The position numbers and the translations under genes are program-made. A DNA stretch of 11,273 bases from Candidatus Woesearchaeota archaeon (GTDB lineage Archaea > Nanobdellota > Nanobdellia > Woesearchaeales > 21-14-0-10-32-9). Position 1 is the first letter of the stretch. The number at the start of each line of letters is the position of its first letter. Of this stretch, positions 1 to 7,281 are shown one piece after another. The notes under the pieces are model-generated. The model worked only from the letters and a program-made list of their open reading frames with translations, was not told the DNA's origin and did no database searches. The DNA is taken from NCBI GenBank assembly GCA_003560545.1, contig PWLK01000095.1:1-11273 (forward strand), given 5' to 3'.

Positions 1-438
1 CTAATAACAGAGAAAAACCCAGGAAAAAAACACCCCTTTACATTCAGCCCAGGCCAACGAAACTTAATAGAAAACAAGAATATTTCCTATCATTACAACT
101 TCGAACTACTAGAAGACAGCAAAGACCACCTACACTACAGGAAAAGCGGCGCAAACCAAGCCACAATGAAAATAATGAAACAAAAAAACAAAACAATGAC
201 AATAAGCACAGAAACAATCCTTGAAACCAGGAACCAACCAAAAACCCTTGGCAGAATAAAACAAAACTTGTTATTGGCAAAAAAACAAAAAGTCCCCGTA
301 ATAATTTGTAGTTTCGCCACAAAACCCTGGAACATGCGCGGAGAAGAAGAACAAAAAAGCCTCATACGCATTCTCGGAAGCCAAGAGCAAGCCAGGCAAG
401 CCACAAAGGTTTTGCATGAAAAACTGCTTTCTCTATAA
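1..438 (+). CDS. rnp3: RNase P protein component 3 (p30), 5'-partial
   Basis: This is the C-terminal 145 residues of the archaeal/eukaryal RNase P p30 subunit, a TIM-barrel, PHP-like protein that binds RNase P RNA and supports tRNA 5'-end maturation. The frame is open from base 1, so the gene begins to the left of the window; the ATG at 166 is internal. The diagnostic part is the C-terminal third: a stretch LGRIKQNLLLAKKQKVPVII, then the conserved SFA...PWNMRGEEEQ motif and a helix LIRILGSQEQA, which match the family's late barrel strand and its 'MR...E...L..LG' ending. Codons are strongly A/C-ending up to about base 362. The last 24 codons use more T/G-ending codons (10 of 24) and diverge from a second copy of the same gene end at 1773-1902. 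The C-terminus used here (LHEKLLSL) is therefore probably a replacement brought in with the downstream ATPase gene. Family assignment is from motif memory. Confidence 0.8.
   Translation, partial: LITEKNPGKKHPFTFSPGQRNLIENKNISYHYNFELLEDSKDHLHYRKSGANQATMKIMKQKNKTMTISTETILETRNQPKTLGRIKQNLLLAKKQKVPVIICSFATKPWNMRGEEEQKSLIRILGSQEQARQATKVLHEKLLSL
309..362 (+). repeat. Direct repeat copy 1, left junction within rnp3
   Basis: Bases 315-362 are identical to 1773-1820 (48 bp). Extending left to 309 gives 54 bp with two mismatches (TT at 313-314 versus CC at 1771-1772). The repeat encodes the conserved PWNMRGEEEQ segment of RNase P p30. Copies are offset by 1458 bp, an exact multiple of three. Right of base 362 the two copies diverge while remaining clearly homologous. 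Confidence 0.95.
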
Positions 439-448
439 ATAAGTACAT
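434..448 (+). repeat. 15-bp direct repeat, first copy (overlaps rnp3 stop)
   Basis: TATAAATAAGTACAT occurs here and again at 467-481, 33 bp apart. The first copy contains the rnp3 stop codon (TAA, 436-438); the second forms the TATA region of the ATPase gene. The pair may be a duplicated promoter or regulator-binding element. Confidence 0.8.
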
Positions 449-464
449 TAAAATGAACACAAAA

Positions 465-487
465 TTTATAAATAAGTACATCGTACT
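465..487 (+). promoter_or_regulatory. TATA promoter and possible operator of the ATPase gene
   Basis: A TATA box TTTATAAAT (465-473) predicts transcription starting near 493-500. The ATG at 515 follows a GGTGG (506-510), a partial match to the archaeal Shine-Dalgarno sequence with a 4-nt spacer. Immediately after the TATA box is a perfect inverted repeat, AGTAC-ATC-GTACT (475-487). It lies between the TATA box and the predicted start site, where a bound repressor would block the polymerase. The sites are seen; their use is inferred. Confidence 0.6.
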
Positions 488-514
488 GTCTTTAAAAATA
501 TGTGTGGTGGCTAA

Positions 515-1756
515 ATGGACCAAGCAAAAATAGAACAATTCAACCACTGGTGGACACAAAAACAAGTAGACCCCGACCTAGCCCTGCCATTCAAAAGAGA
601 AAACTACAACGAAATACTAGACCACACAAACAAAAAATTCATAACAGCAATAACAGGCCTAAGAAGAACAGGAAAAACAACAACAATGTACCAAATAATA
701 AGCCACCTCCTAAAGCAAAAAACAAAGCCCGAAAACATACTATTCTTCTCATTCGACGAAACAACAACAACCATAAACGAAGCAATACAAGCATACACAG
801 AACTCCAAAAAAAAGACCTGAGAAAAGAAAAAACATACATATTCCTAGACGAAATCCAGAAATGTAAGAACTGGGAAAACGAAATAAAAAAACACTACGA
901 CTTATACCCAAAAATAAAATTTGTAATCACCGGCTCAGAATCCCTGTTCATAAGAAAAAAAACAAAAGAAACACTCGCCGGCAGGATATTCGAATTCGAA
1001 ATGGCCCCCTTTACATTCACAGAATACCTAAAATACCAAGGAGTGCCTGAAAAAGACTTCAAATACGAAATCACCATAAAGCCACACTTTCGCGAATACA
1101 TAGAAAAAGGCGGGTTCCCCGAAACATTCACACTAAAAAAAGATAAACACTACAAAGAATACATAACCTCCTTGGTAGTAGACAAGATAATCTACAAAGA
1201 CATCCCCACACTATACAAAATAGAAGACCCAAAATTCCTAAGAATACTACTAGAACTAATCTCCACCAACCCAGGAATGTACCTAGACTACCAATCACTC
1301 AGCAAAAAACTCGGAAAAGACAGGAGAGTAATAAAAAAATATGTAACATACCTGCAAGACAGCTACCTAATAAGACTCCTCGGAAACTACAGGAAAGGAA
1401 GCATGACAACACTCCGAAAAATGAAAAGAGCATACCCCACAGACAACTCATTCACAAAATTATTCGTGCCAACAATAAACGAAACAACACTCGGAAAAAT
1501 GGTCGAAACAACCATAGTAAACAAGCTAAAAGCAACCACCTTCTGGAAAAACACCAAAGAAATAGACATAATACACAACAACGAACCCATAGAAATAAAA
1601 TACCAAGAAACCATAACAAACCAAGACCTAAAACCCCTAAAAGAATTCATAAAAAAACATAACGCCAAAAAAGGCATCCTAATAACAAAACACCACGAAA
1701 AAAAAGGAACAATAAAACAAATACCTGCATGGAAATACCACCTCACAAAAACCTAA
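515..1756 (+). CDS. AAA ATPase, DUF4143 family, PD-(D/E)XK-like C-terminus
   Basis: A 413-residue P-loop ATPase of the archaeal/bacterial AAA_14-DUF4143 type. Walker A is GLRRTGKTT (residues 48-56), Walker B is YIFLDE (108-113), and a sensor-like VITGSES lies near 137-143. It is followed by the family signature AGRIFEFEMAPFTFTEYL (155-172). Residues about 250-290 look like a winged helix. The C-terminus carries D351...E360-I-K362, the arrangement of a PD-(D/E)XK nuclease-like fold, typical of this family. Length is normal and the gene looks intact. Codon use is extreme: none of the first 30 codons ends in T. It sits between two copies of the rnp3 3' end, 76 bp after the rnp3 stop, with its own TATA promoter. 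The biochemical role of the family is poorly defined; such ATPases are often multi-copy and patchily distributed in archaea. Nuclease activity or self-mobilisation is conjecture. Confidence 0.85.
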   Translation: MDQAKIEQFNHWWTQKQVDPDLALPFKRENYNEILDHTNKKFITAITGLRRTGKTTTMYQIISHLLKQKTKPENILFFSFDETTTTINEAIQAYTELQKKDLRKEKTYIFLDEIQKCKNWENEIKKHYDLYPKIKFVITGSESLFIRKKTKETLAGRIFEFEMAPFTFTEYLKYQGVPEKDFKYEITIKPHFREYIEKGGFPETFTLKKDKHYKEYITSLVVDKIIYKDIPTLYKIEDPKFLRILLELISTNPGMYLDYQSLSKKLGKDRRVIKKYVTYLQDSYLIRLLGNYRKGSMTTLRKMKRAYPTDNSFTKLFVPTINETTLGKMVETTIVNKLKATTFWKNTKEIDIIHNNEPIEIKYQETITNQDLKPLKEFIKKHNAKKGILITKHHEKKGTIKQIPAWKYHLTKT

Positions 1757-1766
1757 AAACAACCCC

Positions 1767-1820
1767 TAGTCCCGCCACAAAACCCTGGAACATGCGCGGA
1801 GAAGAAGAACAAAAAAGCCT
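1767..1820 (+). repeat. Direct repeat copy 2, right junction
   Basis: Second copy of the 54-bp repeat (52 matches; 48 contiguous identities at 1773-1820). It begins 11 bp after the ATPase stop codon and leads directly into the orphan rnp3 end. If the flanking-repeat model is right, it marks the right end of the inserted unit. Confidence 0.95.
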
Positions 1821-1902
1821 TATACGCGTTCTCGGAAGCCAAGAACAAGCAAAAAACGCAACAAAAACACTACACGACGCCCTCCTCAAAGAAAAGTTTT
1901 AA
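1771..1902 (+). pseudogene. rnp3: Orphan 3' end of rnp3
   Basis: The frame reads PATKPWNMRGEEEQKSL and continues IRVLGSQEQAKNATKTL, then HDALLKEKF and a stop (TAA, 1900-1902). It matches the end of the RNase P p30 gene at 316-438 residue by residue, apart from conservative changes and a different last few residues. No barrel, start signal or promoter precedes it, so it is a remnant. Its codons after the repeat are A/C-ending like the body of rnp3 (only 3 of 26 end in T or G). This suggests it is the original chromosomal end, displaced by the insertion. Its stop codon lies inside the TATA box of the next gene, which may explain why it has not been deleted (inference). Confidence 0.8.
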
Positions 1903-1958
1903 ATACTAATAAACACCGGGATAAACCAAACCAAACACAGGGAAACATAAAAAGAGGG
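1897..1958 (+). promoter_or_regulatory. TATA box and Shine-Dalgarno of the large surface-protein gene
   Basis: TTTTAAATACT (1897-1907) is an archaeal TATA-type element; transcription is predicted near 1925-1932, giving a leader of about 40 nt. AAAAAGAGGG (1949-1958) is a Shine-Dalgarno sequence 11 nt before the ATG at 1970. The same 11-mer and the same 10-mer occur before the gene at 8220. Confidence 0.6.
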
Positions 1959-1969
1959 CGGACAACAAC

Positions 1970-4900
1970 ATGAACACCAAGAAAATCGCGTTCCTAATAA
2001 TACTAATAGTTCTAACAACGCTATACGCAAACACAGCATTGGCAGACACACTGAATTACGAAGACTACGAACTTCCCAGTTATCCCCCAGGCACTCCTCT
2101 AGGTACGTGTAGGTATGTTGATGGAAACGATGAAATTTATCTTATGTACGGCAGCTTAAATGATTGTCCATCCCAAGTATATATTGAATACAACGACCAA
2201 ACTTTTAACAGGATTGGTGGTATTAATTTCGATGAGTGTGGCGCTCTTTACGCAGCATTTGACCAAACACAAATGTGTTCCTCTAGGTCTGCATCTTCTG
2301 CAACAGGAACAACAAGTCCTTGTAGTTATAAAATATCTGAAACAGATAACATAGTTACAAGAGAAGGAATAGACTTCACAAGCGATGTATGCAGGTGCGG
2401 AAACGATTTTTATAGTATAAACGACCCAGGGTATTGTGATGATGGAGTATACTTACTAGATGAAGGAAGCACAGCAAGTTCAGCATCAAATCCTGATAGA
2501 GCAGACTATATAAATTCAGACTCTTACCCAGGTAGTCTCTATGGAGCTTGTGTTTTTCATTACGTTTATCCTCCTATAGGTGTATTACATGTTTTTGGAG
2601 AGACAACAAACGAATATAATTGCGATACATATGACATTAGCACATTAGATTTTTATGATTTGCCAGGACACATTGAAAATAGAGGGTGGTATCCTGGAAC
2701 AATGGGTGAAGGGTGGCCAGATCCTCTAAGGTTTTTTGACAGTGATGCTTCTGCTATGGCTGCAGTGCTTCCTCCGTTCTGCCCACATGATATAAGCAAA
2801 CTTGGAGGTGTTGCTGAATACTGCCATTGTGGTGGGGAGACTTTGAGTGTTTCGGATGGTGGTAGGTGTGATTATGCTGATCCTGTTCTTTGTACTGATT
2901 TGGATTCCTGCGGGGACTGGCAGATTGGTGGTTACATAAATCATAGAGAAGAACATTTTGATTATACGGGATTGATATCTCGTAATTCTTTCAATTTTTT
3001 CCCATCCACCCTCAGACCAGGTCATAGTGGGAATACTGTTCCTGCCAGGCAAATGGGCAGGCATGATGATTCTTATTTTTATTCTATTTATTCAACATGG
3101 GTTTTCTTGGATGAGGACAAGGTCGTGGAGTTCAGAGGAGAAGTTAACGAAGGTCTGACAATGACTGTTTTCCGGGCTGAGCCAAGCGGGAGAGGTGGTT
3201 GGAACATCGAAGAGATTAATCGTGTTACTAGATCAAGACAAAGAAATGCAAATCAAGCGGATGACCTAAGAATTTCTCTCACAGAAAGTCCTAGTAGAGT
3301 TCTTGAAAGAGGATGGTATTTGATAAATATAGTTTACTGGGATAGAGGTGGTGAAGATTACCTCGTGTTAGAGCCTCATGTTGACGGCAGTAGGATGAGG
3401 GTTAATGATGCTTTCAAGGTTGTAAATTCTTACGGTCCTTTAGGATTAGACCCGGGATTGTTTGATGAGGAGGAAGACGCTGAGTGGGCTTGTACGAGCG
3501 ACCCTTACCTGAATGGAGATTGGCATAGTGGTTGGGAGACTGATGAGTATAATATTAGATGTTGCGGTATAGACCCAGAAAACTTTGGCAGGCAAGCTCC
3601 GGATGAACTGGTTTGCACTACTTCTGGGTGGAGTCGCATTGAAAAATGTGTTGATGATGATGGCAACCCAATTGAAAATACGCATTATCTTCCTGGAATA
3701 GAAGGGGAAGATCGTGATGTTGCTTGTTGTGGAAATAATCCTGGAAGTGCTTCTGGTGGAGGCGACCTTGGCAGGATTAGTCCTGACGGCCAATTTGTTT
3801 GTCTTGATGACGCTGGAGGACATCCTGGCACTGGCTTTATTTGGAGGGATGCTGTAGATCAATCTAATTCTTTTTTTGTGCGCCAGGCTGAGGACACACA
3901 TTTTATTTCTAATTCTGCTGAATGGCTTTATTGTGATGCTTCGGGAGGAAACTTGTATACTGATAGAAACGTTGATAGGTATAAGTCTTTTGACGACGTG
4001 GATCTAGGTATAGATACTTGTGATGGTGTTTTGGAGCATATCCTTCCTGATGAGTTCAGAACAGGTGGCGGTAGCGATGTTTATAGGTGTTCTGATGAAT
4101 ATTATCGTTTGGATTGTCGGCGTCAGGCGAATCAGGAGGGATTAAAGGCTTATTGTTACGAGGAAGAGCAACATAACAACGATTTTATAAATGTGTGTAC
4201 GGGTCTCTGTGAGGTAAATGATAGTGGTAATTGGAGGTCCATGGTTGAAGGGGATTTTGCGTCGATTGTTGAAAGAGGTAATGGTGGTCCTGGTGGGAAT
4301 GATTTTGTAGACAGTGGTTGTACTGAGGGCAGGTTTTCCCATAGGTGTTTTGATGATTTTGATCCTGATGATAATGGAGAGGTTAATGGAGATGATAACG
4401 GGGATACTACAACTCAGTTTATCAGCAGGATTATTAGTTCTCTTCGGGAAAAGTCTGATTCTTTCATATGCTACGATTATAATAACAATAATTATTTTAG
4501 GGAGTGTTGCAGTATCTTCAATCCTGCTCATGAATGTTCTAACTACGAAAATAGGCTCCGTTATTATGGCCAGAAAAGTATTAGTGCTTTGGATGGCCAG
4601 CCTATGCATTCCTTACTTGTTTTTGACAATATGGACGGGATTGGTTATTATAGGTCTGATAATAGGGATTCAAATCAACCAACTGAATTTTCAGCCGCTC
4701 GCTTTAATAATATGAAAGATTGGGGTTCAACGTATAATTACTTGCACTTCCAGATTACTTATAACAGGGATGCCTTGGGAGATATAGTGTTCAGGGATGG
4801 AGATGGTGTTACTGTATCTCTGGATTTGAATGATTATATAAACATACCTGGTGATGTTGAAGTTTGGAGTTCGGTCACGATTCCTTTAAGCGATATTACT

Positions 4901-7264
4901 TCTGTAGATCCTGATTTCAACTTAAACGATGTAAACAGGTTTGAAGTCCGTGTAACAGAAGGTCCTACATCTCTTATTTTTGATAATTTTTATCTTAGCG
5001 GTTCTGTTGGGCGAGGTGTTGATGATTCTGTGCCAGGGGAAACGTTTTATTGTTCTGGCCATTTTGGGAACTGGATTGACAACTTGGATGGTCCTTATGG
5101 AGATGAGGGGTTTAATAATGCAGATGATGATGGGATTCCGGAGTACAGGTATGCTTGTAACGTGCAGCCTGCTTTTGGCTGGACCGGGACAAAGTGTTGC
5201 GGTGACGATACGATAAGAGGTGAAATAGGAGAGTTCTTCATCGATACTGAAGGTGTCTGCTGGCAAGGCGCTTCTGTTTTTAACGATTCTACTATTGCTT
5301 CTTCTATGTCTTTGGATGACTATGCTTCTAGGAATTTAACTGAAAGATCACTTCTTTTCTACGATGAAAATGTATATTCATGCAACCTTGAACCTAGCGA
5401 GTATTACGATATTTCTTTCTCGTACGATGGCTTTTCAGCAGCACAAGGAAATTTCGGAGATGAAGTAATAATGGAAGGGCCTTTCTCTGTTAGAGGATCG
5501 TGGATGTGTGAGGAAGGACAGGGCTGGGTGAGATTGGAAGATGTTAACCGTTTAAGGCTTCTTGCTACAATGCTCAACCAAGTCGCTGTAGAGGATAGTG
5601 ATGATGCTTATACTTTGTTCTGCGGTGATTCTGTAAATGCAAGCAACTATTTGTGGACTGCTGAAGTAGCTGAAGATATCCTGGGGAACTTATGCGTGTT
5701 AAGGACTGGTCCGAACAACGTTCCTGTTGATAATCCTGAGCACTTGGTTTTGGGATTGGAAGTGGTTAATACAACGGTGGACATAAATGATTACATTGAA
5801 AACGTTCTTTATAAGTTCCTGCCTTTTGCTGAGGAAGAATTCGATCCTGAAACTTCCAGTATTGATTGCAGTGACGCTGAAGAAAACCCTGCTACTAACA
5901 GGTTCTTCTCCCATTGTGGTTCTGAAAATGGCTTGCACGTTTATTATAATAAGCCTTTCAACTTGTTAATAGTGAGCAATCCTAGGCTGACTGGAGACTA
6001 TACTTATAACAGTAATACTTTTCTTGGTTTCTTTGCTGATAGCTGGTATCAGCTGAGCAACTGGTGGAATAATATTTTTAGAAGCCCTGAAGAGTACTCT
6101 TCGCCTTTTGAAAACATACCTGTTGATGTAAGAGACTTGTACGTGGCAGTTCAAGGCGATAAAAGCATTGTCGGCACTCTTTCACCTCAGGCTACTGGCA
6201 ACTTGTTCACAGGAGAGGTAAGCTATCACAGGATGAATACAGATGTATCCTTGCTCAGGGACATAATGAGTTCCAGCAACCCTGACATCGCGGTTGATTA
6301 CTTGGCTGATGGCATTGTTCAAGGGCTTCATTTTTCAAGTGTAACAAAGGATGATTGGAAAAAGATTTCATCTGATTTAAGGCTTGACGACTCTTATCCT
6401 GAAGAGGACTTTGGTTTCGTCTGCCCACCACCATTCCGAGAAGTAGGAACTGGTGATGACAGGGTTTGCGAGCCTCCCCAGTGCAGAGTAGATGATGATT
6501 GTACAGGTGGTAGTGAACAAGTATGCCGTGATTATGGTTTTGGTCCTGCTACTTTGAGACAGTACGAATACTCTTGTGATGTTGATGAAGGAAGGTGTAG
6601 GAGAACATTGGTGTCTGTCAATACATGCACTGAATTAGGATTCAACATGTGCTCAAGAGACCGTACTGAATGCGTTGACTGTAATCGCAACAGCGACTGT
6701 AGTTCTGGACAGGAATGTGCTGACGGAATATGTGTTCCTTACAGGGATGAGGATGACGATGAAGTGAGTGTATCTGCTCATTTTAATATAAGGCCTTCTA
6801 ATCCTCACACTTATTCTTATATAACCTTTGAAAGCCTGAGCGATGAAGAGTTAACTCACTCTTGGAGGATTACTCGCGATAGTGATGGGGGAGAAATAGA
6901 AAGTAGAGGTAATATTCGTTCTTTCCCGCTTAGAATAAATGAGCCCGGTGATTATACTGCTGAACTCACTGTGTCTTATGAAGAAGAGGAAGATACGCGT
7001 CCGAGTTCTTTCTCTGTGAGTGTGTGTGAAGAAACAACTTGTGAGGATCTTGGAATGATTCCTTGCAGGTACTTGGAGCCGCCTTATCCTGATTATGAGC
7101 CTAACGGTGAGACTCCTGAGCCAAGGCAGTACTGCGTAGAAGTGTCTTTGAGGTGTATTGAGCCTAATGGCGAGCCCGAGAGTATTTGGTGTGAAGATAC
7201 AAGTTCTAACGGAGGAGGAAGTGACTGGATTAACGGCGATGATAGGGTATTTCAGCCTGAATAG
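1970..7264 (+). CDS. Giant secreted Cys-rich multidomain surface protein
   Basis: A 1764-residue exported protein with no assignable enzyme activity. A Sec signal peptide (residues 1-25, cleavage expected after ALA) has a basic start and a hydrophobic core. The mature part is acidic and rich in Asp, Asn, Tyr and Cys. In order: Cys-containing modules (26-310); a beta-sandwich reminiscent of PA14-like domains (about 316-480, ending in GWYLINIVYWDRG); adjacent-Cys motifs at 531-532, 586-587, 846-847 and 1076-1077; a carbohydrate-binding-module-like jelly roll (about 879-1013, ending LIFDNFYLSG); a long region (about 1180-1475) resembling a conserved DPANN secreted-protein core; EGF/Dickkopf-like Cys repeats (about 1505-1590, with CNRNSDCSSGQECADGIC); and a PKD-like domain (about 1599-1683). 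There is no C-terminal membrane segment, so it is either released or held by partners. Binding of surface glycans or host cells is a guess. Domain names come from pattern memory. Confidence 0.8.
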   Translation: MNTKKIAFLIILIVLTTLYANTALADTLNYEDYELPSYPPGTPLGTCRYVDGNDEIYLMYGSLNDCPSQVYIEYNDQTFNRIGGINFDECGALYAAFDQTQMCSSRSASSATGTTSPCSYKISETDNIVTREGIDFTSDVCRCGNDFYSINDPGYCDDGVYLLDEGSTASSASNPDRADYINSDSYPGSLYGACVFHYVYPPIGVLHVFGETTNEYNCDTYDISTLDFYDLPGHIENRGWYPGTMGEGWPDPLRFFDSDASAMAAVLPPFCPHDISKLGGVAEYCHCGGETLSVSDGGRCDYADPVLCTDLDSCGDWQIGGYINHREEHFDYTGLISRNSFNFFPSTLRPGHSGNTVPARQMGRHDDSYFYSIYSTWVFLDEDKVVEFRGEVNEGLTMTVFRAEPSGRGGWNIEEINRVTRSRQRNANQADDLRISLTESPSRVLERGWYLINIVYWDRGGEDYLVLEPHVDGSRMRVNDAFKVVNSYGPLGLDPGLFDEEEDAEWACTSDPYLNGDWHSGWETDEYNIRCCGIDPENFGRQAPDELVCTTSGWSRIEKCVDDDGNPIENTHYLPGIEGEDRDVACCGNNPGSASGGGDLGRISPDGQFVCLDDAGGHPGTGFIWRDAVDQSNSFFVRQAEDTHFISNSAEWLYCDASGGNLYTDRNVDRYKSFDDVDLGIDTCDGVLEHILPDEFRTGGGSDVYRCSDEYYRLDCRRQANQEGLKAYCYEEEQHNNDFINVCTGLCEVNDSGNWRSMVEGDFASIVERGNGGPGGNDFVDSGCTEGRFSHRCFDDFDPDDNGEVNGDDNGDTTTQFISRIISSLREKSDSFICYDYNNNNYFRECCSIFNPAHECSNYENRLRYYGQKSISALDGQPMHSLLVFDNMDGIGYYRSDNRDSNQPTEFSAARFNNMKDWGSTYNYLHFQITYNRDALGDIVFRDGDGVTVSLDLNDYINIPGDVEVWSSVTIPLSDITSVDPDFNLNDVNRFEVRVTEGPTSLIFDNFYLSGSVGRGVDDSVPGETFYCSGHFGNWIDNLDGPYGDEGFNNADDDGIPEYRYACNVQPAFGWTGTKCCGDDTIRGEIGEFFIDTEGVCWQGASVFNDSTIASSMSLDDYASRNLTERSLLFYDENVYSCNLEPSEYYDISFSYDGFSAAQGNFGDEVIMEGPFSVRGSWMCEEGQGWVRLEDVNRLRLLATMLNQVAVEDSDDAYTLFCGDSVNASNYLWTAEVAEDILGNLCVLRTGPNNVPVDNPEHLVLGLEVVNTTVDINDYIENVLYKFLPFAEEEFDPETSSIDCSDAEENPATNRFFSHCGSENGLHVYYNKPFNLLIVSNPRLTGDYTYNSNTFLGFFADSWYQLSNWWNNIFRSPEEYSSPFENIPVDVRDLYVAVQGDKSIVGTLSPQATGNLFTGEVSYHRMNTDVSLLRDIMSSSNPDIAVDYLADGIVQGLHFSSVTKDDWKKISSDLRLDDSYPEEDFGFVCPPPFREVGTGDDRVCEPPQCRVDDDCTGGSEQVCRDYGFGPATLRQYEYSCDVDEGRCRRTLVSVNTCTELGFNMCSRDRTECVDCNRNSDCSSGQECADGICVPYRDEDDDEVSVSAHFNIRPSNPHTYSYITFESLSDEELTHSWRITRDSDGGEIESRGNIRSFPLRINEPGDYTAELTVSYEEEEDTRPSSFSVSVCEETTCEDLGMIPCRYLEPPYPDYEPNGETPEPRQYCVEVSLRCIEPNGEPESIWCEDTSSNGGGSDWINGDDRVFQPE

Positions 7265-7281
7265 TCAGAGCCTCCAAAACC

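Larger units (their letters stand above)
363..1820 (+). mobile_element. Putative 1458-bp insertion restoring the 3' end of rnp3
   Basis: The unit between the right edges of the two direct repeats contains an alternative rnp3 3' end (363-438), a promoter, a complete AAA ATPase gene, and one copy of the repeat. The order host gene, core repeat, replacement gene end, cargo, core repeat, abandoned gene end is the arrangement produced when an integrative element enters the 3' part of a gene and regenerates it, as known for elements targeting tRNA genes. Here the target would be a protein gene. No integrase, transposase or terminal inverted repeat is visible, so the mechanism is open. The exact crossover point lies anywhere within the 48-bp identity, so the edges may shift left by up to 48 bp. 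An alternative is local duplication of the rnp3 end with the ATPase gene arriving separately. Confidence 0.55.

Noticed and set aside
166..438. A separate 90-residue gene starting at 166.
   Set aside because: The frame is open back to base 1 and reads as a continuous RNase P p30 C-terminal region, so the ATG is internal.
502..867. A second reading frame inside the ATPase gene rich in Lys, Asn and Pro.
   Set aside because: It is a by-product of the A/C-rich composition, with low-complexity residues and no independent signals.
44..1746. Several minus-strand frames, rich in Phe and Leu, opposite rnp3 and the ATPase.
   Set aside because: These arise because the + strand codons nearly always end in A or C; the products are low-complexity hydrophobic strings without promoters or family motifs.
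515..1756. An intein or LAGLIDADG homing endonuclease interrupting rnp3.
   Set aside because: The upstream rnp3 copy is complete with its own stop codon, the ATPase is out of its frame, and no LAGLIDADG or splicing motifs are present.
309..1820. The two 54-bp repeats as a CRISPR array or as insertion-sequence ends.
   Set aside because: There are only two copies 1458 bp apart, they are direct rather than inverted, and they encode part of p30; no transposase or spacer structure is present.
1792..1902. A 36-residue mini-gene from the ATG in the orphan rnp3 end.
   Set aside because: No promoter or Shine-Dalgarno precedes it and the product is only a fragment of p30; a remnant is the simpler reading.
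5990..6110. A transmembrane segment around FLGFFADSWYQLSNWW in the 1764-aa protein.
   Set aside because: The stretch is short and broken by polar and acidic residues, so a surface-exposed aromatic helix is more likely.
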